Shown: positions 7,969 through 14,913 of the stretch, piece by piece
How the letters are laid out: each line of letters begins with the position of its first letter
Numbering within the stretch: the first letter of the stretch is position 1
Assembly (NCBI GenBank): GCA_026710795.1
Contig: JAPOQK010000009.1
Span: 1-64,000, forward strand
Reading direction: 5' to 3'
Source of the DNA: Candidatus Poribacteria bacterium
GTDB lineage: Bacteria > Poribacteria > WGA-4E > WGA-3G
DNA: 64,000 bases
Position numbers and translations under genes: made by a program
Notes under the pieces: model-generated
Told to the model about the DNA's origin: nothing
Database searches by the model: none
Seen by the model: the letters and a program-made list of their open reading frames with translations, nothing else

Positions 7969-9501
7969 ATGGAACAGGAAAAAGATGAAACACTAAAGCA
8001 AATTGCTGAAAGTGCCTTAGCTAATTCTGTTGTCCGTTTAGAGCTTTGGTCACCTACTTCGTATGAGGATTATGTTCAGTCTTTTGATGTGGAAAATCCT
8101 ACACTATACCTACAGAATGAAACTGCTGATTTTTCATCATACAAGACACATTCTATCATTGAAGAACATAAGAGTGGTGCAAGTGGTTTTTTCGTTGATA
8201 AGCACATGATAGTTACCAATTTTCACGTTGTACAGGGACGATCTTCTATTATCGCGGAACTTGAAGGAAGGCAAGAAGGATTTCAGATAGAATCAGTTGA
8301 AGCATACGACATTGAAAATGACCTGATTCTGTTAAAGGTTGCTGGTGAAGGAGTTCCGCTTACGCTTGGTGATAGTGCTGAGATTAAGGATGAGGATGCT
8401 ATATATGCTGTTGGTTATCCGAATGGAATTGCAGAAATTATACACGGTGATATTGATGGAATCCGGGTTAGTGATAATCGAATCCGTATGAGAATTGGTA
8501 CTACTGATGGTAGCAGTGGGAGTCCTATTTTCAATAGTCATGGGGACACAATAGGAGTTGATGCGTCTGGTGATGAAGTTTATAGTTATTCTATCCCATC
8601 TAATAAGTTAAGAGAATTAATCAATAAGACTAAAGAATCAATTCCATTAAGAGAGTGGCAGAAATTACCGCTTGTACGCGCATTTACCGAAACTAAGGAA
8701 GGTGATAAATTGCAGACAGAAGGTGCCCACAAAAAGGCAATCGCGCATTATGATACTGCAATTGAACTTAACCCGGAAATGATAAAAGCGTATGAAGGTC
8801 GCGCAGATTCAATGATGGAACTTTGGGCATTTGGCAGAGCAGCTGAGGATTTGATTACTTTTCGTCGTCTTGATCCAGTAACATTCAGTTTGTCCAATTT
8901 CCGGAAGTATGTTACATGGAAGCGTAAAGGTGTTTGGATTTGGGGTGGTTATCTTTTTATCTTGTTTCTGAGGACTGTATTCGGTAAATATGGATGGTTT
9001 AGATTTAGAGGACATGCAAAGATTGGTATTGCAAATTCAGAAGCGAAAAAAGGAAGCAAAACTAAGGCTAAAATGATTTATCAAGAGTCCATATATGACT
9101 TTACAGAGTACATTATTTTAAAACCGAAAGTTGCTGGACTCTATAACAGCCGTGGATGGGCAAAATACTTGTTAGGGGAACTTGAAACTAAAGAAGAAAA
9201 TGGACCGAAAGCACAAGAATTGTTTCAAGACGCGATATCTGACGCAGACTTAGCACTTCAGTTGACGACAAAGGATTCGAAACATAAGGCTGCATGTTTC
9301 CACACTCGCGGTGCTGCAAAGGCGGGGATCGGTGATCACGAGGGAGCAATCACTGATTTCAATGAATGTATCCGACTAAGACCGAAGAAGGCATTATACT
9401 ACCATGACCGTGGACTTTCAAAAGAAGCACTTGGACAACACGAAGCAGCGGAAGTGGACTTTGCTAAAGCGAAGGGATTAGATCCGAAAATAGAAAAGTA
9501 A
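7969..9501 (+). CDS. Trypsin-like serine protease with TPR repeats and a membrane segment (copy 2)
   Basis: A 510-residue tandem paralogue of the preceding gene, with the same order: trypsin-like domain, TPRs, one hydrophobic segment (GVWIWGGYLFILFL), TPRs. The triad is His86 (TNFHV), Asp118 (NDLILL) and Ser183 (GSSGSP). It carries an extra 20-25 residues before the catalytic His compared with copy 1 (around DYVQSFDVENPTLYL). The C-terminal repeats are nearly identical in both (LSKEALGQ.EAAE.DF.KAKGLDPKI). A weak AAAGGA lies upstream and the 24-bp gap suggests co-transcription. Both copies keep all catalytic residues, so neither looks decayed. Confidence 0.82.
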   Translation: MEQEKDETLKQIAESALANSVVRLELWSPTSYEDYVQSFDVENPTLYLQNETADFSSYKTHSIIEEHKSGASGFFVDKHMIVTNFHVVQGRSSIIAELEGRQEGFQIESVEAYDIENDLILLKVAGEGVPLTLGDSAEIKDEDAIYAVGYPNGIAEIIHGDIDGIRVSDNRIRMRIGTTDGSSGSPIFNSHGDTIGVDASGDEVYSYSIPSNKLRELINKTKESIPLREWQKLPLVRAFTETKEGDKLQTEGAHKKAIAHYDTAIELNPEMIKAYEGRADSMMELWAFGRAAEDLITFRRLDPVTFSLSNFRKYVTWKRKGVWIWGGYLFILFLRTVFGKYGWFRFRGHAKIGIANSEAKKGSKTKAKMIYQESIYDFTEYIILKPKVAGLYNSRGWAKYLLGELETKEENGPKAQELFQDAISDADLALQLTTKDSKHKAACFHTRGAAKAGIGDHEGAITDFNECIRLRPKKALYYHDRGLSKEALGQHEAAEVDFAKAKGLDPKIEK

Positions 9502-9604
9502 ATATCATTTAGATAGTTCAGCAGTTGAGTGTAAGATGCACAATGAATTGCGCGTCTACAAACGCGTTATGTTTATGGGAAGACTTCATTCGGAAGTATC
9601 ATTG

Positions 9605-9869
9605 CTATAGTTTGGACACTTTTAGAAGATCTGAAATAGTTTCAATGTTGCATGATGCTTCCTAACAGGACTGATTTTTCCACCTGTCGCCCCTCTGGGG
9701 CTTTGTGTTTTGGGGAATTTCGTATTCTATACACATTCCGCCCCTCTGGGGCTGCTTAGATATGTATCAATTATACTCGATTACGAGTTGCGATCCTAAT
9801 GAAAATCAAAAAAAACAGAAAATTCTTGAGCACTTATCATGAAACAGACAGATACTGTCCAAACTATAG
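9605..9869. mobile_element. 265-bp MITE-like element with 13-bp terminal inverted repeats
   Basis: CTATAGTTTGGAC at 9605-9617 and its exact complement GTCCAAACTATAG at 9857-9869 face inward, with TA-rich ends of the kind used by IS630/Tc1-type transposases. The interior has no open frame; it holds two copies of a CCCCTCTGGGGCT palindrome (9691-9702 and 9741-9752). It fills most of the 398-bp spacer between the protease pair and the TonB receptor. The mobilising transposase is not in the window. Confidence 0.55.
9681..9710 (+). repeat. CCCCTCTGGGGC palindromic repeat, left copy
   Basis: The 30 bases here match 12199-12228 in the same orientation, differing by about one substitution and one or two indels (shared block CTCTGGGGCTTT plus flanking CACCTGT and GTGTTT). 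A second partial copy (CGCCCCTCTGGGGCTGCTT) starts at 9740. Together the copies bracket the TonB receptor gene. Confidence 0.7.
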
Positions 9870-9899
9870 TTAGTATTACATTGGTTTCTTTTGATATTC

Positions 9900-12134
9900 T
9901 CAAAAGCGTCGTAACAATTCTAAACTCCAAAACCGGGGTTCATTGACAAAACCTGTTAGGTTGTTGAAATCTATCCCTCCTGTTGGCGAAGTATCATTGA
10001 GGATGTTCCGTCCTATGAGTGCGATCTCTGTCTTAGTATCAGGCAATTGGCAGGTAAGACGAACTCCTCCCTCAAACAGCCAATCGTCACTATATTCCTC
10101 AGAGTCGTAAAGAAAGAAGTGTACACGACTGCGATATGCCCAATCTGTGGATGCGACAAGTCGAATACCGCTGGAAAGTTCAAGCATGTAACGCAACGTC
10201 ACATCTGCAATCCAAGTTGGTGCTTGGGGTAGACTGTTGCCGTCAATTGAAAAAGTTCCCTCAGCAGAAGCAGGTGGATCCAGCACTTTACACGGTGCAC
10301 CGCAGCCCTGAATTGCCAAATTTGGATCATCAATACTTGTATAGTTGTAGCTTATTCCCGCTGAAATCTGTAGTGTGTTGACAGGGGCAAAAAGTAATTC
10401 CGCTTCAACACCGCGTCCGATAGTGTTATCTGCATTGACCAACCGATTGAAATTAGACTCACCACCAACGGCAGTCAGTTGCTGATCTTGCATATTGTAG
10501 TTGAACGCTGCCAGATTCAGATGTAGGCGCTGTTCCAACAGACGCAACTTCGTGCCAAGTTCGAAAGATAGAATAGTCTCTGTATCTGCAACCGTTACCT
10601 CGTTGCCAAACAGTAAACGTCCTTGAATACTGGGTGCGCGAAACCCGCGCGCTGCACGCACATAAGTCTGCATGCTGGGTGCAATCTGATAACGAAGACT
10701 TAGATCACCACTCCACACCGTATCTTCTGGATTTTGATGGATAGGATCAAGGGTGCCTGCTTCTGTAACAGCGGGTGCTTCCTCTCTCCAAGCAGTATAG
10801 TCTTTAGTATCATGAGACAACCGCACACCAACACCCAACTCCAAATCTTCAAGCAATTGATACGTCGTTGATCCATAAGCTGCCAGTGCTGTCGCTGTCT
10901 GCTCCTGAAGTGCTAAACCATCTTGCACACCACCAGCCAAAGTATCGTAATTGTAATCCTCCATCTCAACGAACTCGCGAAAATAGTATAGACCGAACTG
11001 ATAGTTGAGTCGATTCTCTCCAGTACTCATCAATCGGACTTCTTGACTAAACTGACTTAGCAAAGGTATGCCTGATGCGGTTTCAGAAGGGAAAGGTATC
11101 ACACCAGGACCACTTGACGGAAGGAACGCAGCACCGAATCCTCCGTCAATATCACCGCGCGTAAATAATGTCAGTCGTTCCAACCCCGTCAGTGAAACCA
11201 GTTGTAAGTTACCAATATCATAGCGAATTTCAGCTGTTATACCACCCGATCTGAGCATCTGCTCATTGCGTCCATCCTGTGAGACGGTTTCACGTGCAAA
11301 ATCCTCCACCAAATCTCCCTCGTCTGGTACTAGGATATTTGCTCGAAACATACGTGCAGTGCCATCGAGATCGCGTGCATGGAATTTGAACCATGTTTCT
11401 AATTCTGGTATAGGTGTCCACAACAACTGTAAGCGTCCTGCTAAGTCGCGATGTCCACCGAGAACACTGTCCTCATTTGTATGTGCGTTATCTATCCAAT
11501 CCCCTCGCTGTTGTGCAAGTAATGATAACCTTGCAGAAAACACAGATGGTATGATCGCACCAGATATTGCTCCTTCAAAATTGACACTATTGAACCGTCC
11601 ATAACTGATCCGTCCATATCCGTCTAATGTCTGTGTAGGACGCGCTGATTCAAACTTAACGGCACCCGCAGGTGTATTACGTCCAAACAGCGTGCCTTGA
11701 GGACCACGCAGCACCTCAATCCTTTGTAGGTCAAAGGCGGGAACCCCTTTTAACAATGCATTCTCAAGTACCACCCCATCGTAAAGGACTGATACGGGTT
11801 GGGATGCATTTAGGTCAAAGTCTGTATTACCAAGTCCACGAATATAAAAACGTGGAAAAACCCGTCCAAATGACGACTCCATCTGTAGACTCGGTGTGCG
11901 GTTAGACAGAAATCGCACATCCATACCTGATGATCGTAATGCATCAGATTTTTCACCTTGGATTGTTGAGACTGAAAGTGGTACCTGAAAAGATAATTGC
12001 TCACGTTTTCTGGCAGTGACTACTATCTCTTCTAACATATATACATCTTCGTTTTCTTCATCCGCAGCGGTTGATAAAGAAATAAATAGTATTGCCACAA
12101 AGATTAATACGCATATCTGTTTGCCTATGTTCAT
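9900..12134 (-). CDS. TonB-dependent outer-membrane receptor
   Basis: A 744-residue outer-membrane transporter with a signal peptide (residues about 1-24, STAA-DEE). A TonB-box-like EEIVVTARKR segment is followed by a plug domain containing the RVFPRFYIRGLGNTDFD and RIEVLRGPQGTLFGRNTPAGAV motifs. The rest is a 22-strand-type barrel ending in the terminal aromatic residue (SLELLRRF). Length is usual for the family. It would import a scarce ligand such as a siderophore, cobalamin or glycan fragment using TonB energy; the ligand cannot be read from sequence. No TonB, ExbBD, SusD or ABC importer is adjacent. AAGGGGAG lies just upstream of the ATG. It is flanked by matching direct repeats at 9681 and 12199. 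Confidence 0.93.
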   Translation of the reverse strand: MNIGKQICVLIFVAILFISLSTAADEENEDVYMLEEIVVTARKREQLSFQVPLSVSTIQGEKSDALRSSGMDVRFLSNRTPSLQMESSFGRVFPRFYIRGLGNTDFDLNASQPVSVLYDGVVLENALLKGVPAFDLQRIEVLRGPQGTLFGRNTPAGAVKFESARPTQTLDGYGRISYGRFNSVNFEGAISGAIIPSVFSARLSLLAQQRGDWIDNAHTNEDSVLGGHRDLAGRLQLLWTPIPELETWFKFHARDLDGTARMFRANILVPDEGDLVEDFARETVSQDGRNEQMLRSGGITAEIRYDIGNLQLVSLTGLERLTLFTRGDIDGGFGAAFLPSSGPGVIPFPSETASGIPLLSQFSQEVRLMSTGENRLNYQFGLYYFREFVEMEDYNYDTLAGGVQDGLALQEQTATALAAYGSTTYQLLEDLELGVGVRLSHDTKDYTAWREEAPAVTEAGTLDPIHQNPEDTVWSGDLSLRYQIAPSMQTYVRAARGFRAPSIQGRLLFGNEVTVADTETILSFELGTKLRLLEQRLHLNLAAFNYNMQDQQLTAVGGESNFNRLVNADNTIGRGVEAELLFAPVNTLQISAGISYNYTSIDDPNLAIQGCGAPCKVLDPPASAEGTFSIDGNSLPQAPTWIADVTLRYMLELSSGIRLVASTDWAYRSRVHFFLYDSEEYSDDWLFEGGVRLTCQLPDTKTEIALIGRNILNDTSPTGGIDFNNLTGFVNEPRFWSLELLRRF

Positions 12135-12198
12135 ATCTCCCCTTTAAAGTCAATTGTTTGGTGCTAACTACATTTTATCTCATAAAACGTTTACCATA

Positions 12199-12257
12199 CA
12201 CCTGTTGCCCTCTGGGGCTTTAGTGTTTATGTCGGAGGTCGCTTCGCTCGCTCCGAC
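12199..12257. repeat. CCCCTCTGGGGC repeat, right copy, plus GAGCGAAGCG-type palindrome
   Basis: 12199-12228 is the third copy of the repeat at 9681-9710. It is followed directly by GTCGGAG (12231-12237) and CTCCGAC (12251-12257) around a TTCGCTCG core, a common shape of poribacterial intergenic palindromes. The spacer 12135-12951 otherwise holds no credible gene; it becomes strongly AT-rich from about 12590. Confidence 0.65.
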
Positions 12258-12349
12258 CTACGATAATGTAAGTGGTGCCAAATGCCATACGTGTATTTGG
12301 CGTAGAAGCATTATATTCTTACCTCATGATATGTAACTTTCCCCTCATG

Positions 12350-12434
12350 AAAATGTGACCTTTTGCACGTCACTGTGACGTTTTGAATCCAGTCAGGATA
12401 AGGAATGTGACGCGAATTTCGCTTTTTTTTTTTT
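12350..12434. promoter_or_regulatory. Cluster of TGTGAC sites and a perfect 15-bp palindrome, followed by a 12-T run
   Basis: ACGTCAC-t-GTGACGT (12367-12381) is a perfect palindrome. TGTGAC occurs at about 12354, 12374 and 12405, the outer two at roughly 50-bp separation. A 12-base T run follows at 12423-12434 after a short GCGA/TCGC hairpin. This could be an operator region (the half-site resembles CRP/FNR-type sites) or a weak terminator; no regulator is assignable. Confidence 0.35.
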
Positions 12435-12883
12435 GCGCCTTTTTTGTTATGTTTTGTTCAACATATAAGGGTATATTTAAAAACACACCTGTTCCCGTGG
12501 AATCAACGTATCCCAAAAAAAATGTTGATTTCGCTAAGATTACACTTTTAGGTTTATAAAGTCTGGGGTCCCGTATCATCAGAAATCCTTATTCTCTCTC
12601 ATAGTATATCAATTCGTGTGATAACTATATGGCTGAAATATAAACATGTGTTAATTATATAGAACTTTTTTGTGTATGTCAAATAAAAAAATATAATTCT
12701 ATATTGGATATATATTGGGTTTTTTATAATATGTGAGTTCGGTGTAAAAAATATGAGATATTTTCCTTGAATTCTATTTATCTGTTCTAAATATCAATAA
12801 TTTCCTCATGCAAAATATGTGTTTAGTATATCACAAATATGTAACATATTCAAAAACACCTCTCTCCGTGTCTTTTATTTATG

Positions 12884-12912
12884 TTGCTAAAATATTAGAT
12901 GGTTGTTATGAT
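12884..12912 (+). promoter_or_regulatory. Promoter of the LamG-domain gene
   Basis: TTGCTA (12884-12889) and TATGAT (12907-12912) are spaced by 17 bases, 40 bp upstream of the start codon. AGGAGGAGA at 12939-12947 provides a strong ribosome binding site. Confidence 0.6.
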
Positions 12913-12951
12913 AAAATAGTTTGAATAGGAGATTAACAGGAGGAGATAATT

Positions 12952-13800
12952 GTGGTGCATAGATTACTCACGGATAGAATCGGGTGGTTTTCCAGTATAT
13001 CGTTATTCCATATTGTCGTATTAATTATGTTCTTGACCTTTATTACATTGGATGCATACGCTGTTCCTTCAAGACCGGATGCATATTGGACTTTTGATGA
13101 CGGTACTGCAAGGGACAGTTCAAATAGGAGATTACACGGTACTATTATCGGAAAACCGACATCGGTAAAAGGTATTTCTGGTAATGCTATGAAGTTTGTT
13201 GGTGGACAAGGAATTAAAATCCCAGATTCTCGTGGGATTAATACAGGTGGAACATTTGCTAACCGTACGGTTGGTGCGCTGTTTTACTGTGAAAATGCCG
13301 GACAATCATCGAAACAAGTTATTTTTGAAGCAGGTGGTATCACGAAGGGTTTAGCCATATATGTCCATAAAAATAGGGTGTATGTGGGTGCTTGGAATGT
13401 TCCGGGTATTAACTGGAACGGAGCCTATATTTTTTCAACCATAAAGTCAAAAAGATGGTACTATGTTGCGTTAGTTATTCGTAGGGCAACGAATAAAGTG
13501 CAATCTGACAAGTTTGAGATGTGGATGGACGGTAGACTTATTGAGAAAGAAAGAGGGGCATATCTCCAAGCACACGGACAGGATATAGGTATCGCTCACG
13601 TTAGTCAGCATACAAAATACCATGATGATACAGGTAGGGGTAGAGATGTTGATTGGTTTGAAGGGTTAATTGATGAAATTGTGATTTACAATCGGGCATT
13701 AAGTGAAGCAGACCTAACAAGTTTGATGAATCCGCTCAACGTTGAACCACAGGGGAAATACACGACTACTTGGGGGAATCTGAAAGACGCGTATCGGTAA
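12952..13800 (+). CDS. Secreted LamG/concanavalin-A-like domain protein
   Basis: A 282-residue protein starting with GTG, chosen because a strong ribosome binding site precedes it. Residues about 1-38 form a signal peptide or anchor (HIVVLIMFLTFITLDAYA). The rest is a single LamG/Laminin_G_3 fold: AYWTFDDGTARDSSNRRLHG at the first strands, the central WYYVALVI strand and the closing GLIDEIVIYNRALSEADL segment. Such domains bind glycans or protein partners at the cell surface. The ending (KYTTTWGNLKDAYR) resembles the tail common to poribacterial LamG proteins. No enzymatic domain is present. It stands alone, convergent to the small kinase pair. Confidence 0.8.
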   Translation: MVHRLLTDRIGWFSSISLFHIVVLIMFLTFITLDAYAVPSRPDAYWTFDDGTARDSSNRRLHGTIIGKPTSVKGISGNAMKFVGGQGIKIPDSRGINTGGTFANRTVGALFYCENAGQSSKQVIFEAGGITKGLAIYVHKNRVYVGAWNVPGINWNGAYIFSTIKSKRWYYVALVIRRATNKVQSDKFEMWMDGRLIEKERGAYLQAHGQDIGIAHVSQHTKYHDDTGRGRDVDWFEGLIDEIVIYNRALSEADLTSLMNPLNVEPQGKYTTTWGNLKDAYR

Positions 13801-13852
13801 GTTGCTTTGTCCGTTTCTCCTTACTCCTCCATTCCTACATACTGATTTCATA

Positions 13853-14065
13853 CTAATTATCTGCACTTCCTACATTCTGCATCGGATCCTCTTTGGTTAG
13901 TTCTCCATTCGGTAATTCATAGTAAAGGTGTCCGTTGATATCATAGACATTGGGGATCCCTTTTTTACGGTTTTCTTCCTGTGCCTTTTTGACTGCCCTA
14001 TTACCAATTCTTAATAGTTCTCTCCCTTGTTTATAGGTTTCAAGGCTTACGTCGTCTTGATGCAT
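13853..14065 (-). CDS. Small hypothetical protein coupled to a zeta-toxin-like kinase
   Basis: A 70-residue charged protein (MHQDDVSLETYKQGREL ...). Its ATG shares one base with the stop codon of the upstream kinase gene (TAATG), and GGAGG lies eight bases before it inside that gene, so the two are translationally coupled. The first half is predicted helical and basic (KKAQEENRKKGIP) and the second half acidic. I do not recognise a named family. Position and size fit an antitoxin or accessory partner, but toxin-first order is less common than antitoxin-first, so the role is an inference. Confidence 0.6.
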   Translation of the reverse strand: MHQDDVSLETYKQGRELLRIGNRAVKKAQEENRKKGIPNVYDINGHLYYELPNGELTKEDPMQNVGSADN

Positions 14066-14658
14066 TATGCGCCTCCGTTGTTGATGTCTTGCATAAATAA
14101 CTTTAAGAAAGTTTCGTTTGTGACCATAAATCGGTTGGCTTTTCCAGAGGCAACTTCCTGAAGATGTTCACCAGAATTATAAAACAGATACCACCGGTCT
14201 ACCATATTTTTGTAAATATGCCAAAAATTCTGTTTGCTCCGATAGAACCGTCTCACGATGTCTTCCGTTGGCACATGATGACCCCCTGCTCTTACCCGAT
14301 TTCGGACGCGAGTGATACACGTTTCAGGTGATTTAAGGAAAAGGAAGATGATTGTTACTGTGTATCCAGTGTCTTTCAATTCAGATATTATTCTTTGAAA
14401 TCCTTTACCTGCAAGGGTTACCTCAACAATAAAATCCTTTTCTGTCTCAATGAGTCGGTGGATTTTGTCAAAAAATAGTCGACCTGCTTGGATTCGAACT
14501 TTGCTGAATTCTGCTGGTGTAGAGACGAGTTGTGCTGCAATTGCGTCAGCACTGATGTATTCAGAAATTTCAGAAGATTGTAGATATTCAGTAGCAAACG
14601 TCGTTTTACCAGATCCGTTTGGACCGGCGATGATCATCACATTTTTTGACAAGGACAT
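14065..14658 (-). CDS. Zeta-toxin-like P-loop kinase (COG4185 type)
   Basis: The start is set at 14658 (MSLSKNVMIIAGPNGSGKTT); the frame is open further upstream but lacks conserved sequence. The 197-residue protein has a Walker A at residues 12-20, SADAIAAQL and FIVEVTLAGKG segments, and the RVRNRVRAGGHHVPTEDI ... RRFYRS block typical of COG4185 zeta-like ATPases/kinases. Relatives are annotated as zeta toxins or predicted sugar-nucleotide kinases; the true zeta toxin phosphorylates UDP-N-acetylglucosamine. That specific activity is not demonstrated for COG4185 members. It is coupled to a 70-residue downstream gene and lies divergent from the large ATPase at 14914, in a defence-like neighbourhood. 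Confidence 0.78.
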   Translation of the reverse strand: MSLSKNVMIIAGPNGSGKTTFATEYLQSSEISEYISADAIAAQLVSTPAEFSKVRIQAGRLFFDKIHRLIETEKDFIVEVTLAGKGFQRIISELKDTGYTVTIIFLFLKSPETCITRVRNRVRAGGHHVPTEDIVRRFYRSKQNFWHIYKNMVDRWYLFYNSGEHLQEVASGKANRFMVTNETFLKLFMQDINNGGA

Positions 14659-14913
14659 CCTCTCTTCTGGTTTTGATTTCTTAATACAATGACTATACCT
14701 TATTGGACAAATGTGTCTCAAAGTATAGCACAAAAATGTTGGAAAATCAATAGTGTCCATTGATTGTTCTAGTTCTAATAACCTGCTTGACATTTTTCAA
14801 AAAATATGGCTTAATGGCATAAGCATTATAGATCAATTGTGCTGTTTGATAATTCTGTTTACTACTTAACCAATAGCAAGAAAAATGCAATCCTCCAGAA
14901 GGGAATATACACA

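Noticed and set aside
12370-12579. 69-codon leftward open frame in the spacer.
   Set aside because: It spans a 12-T run and palindromes, has skewed composition and no ribosome binding site.
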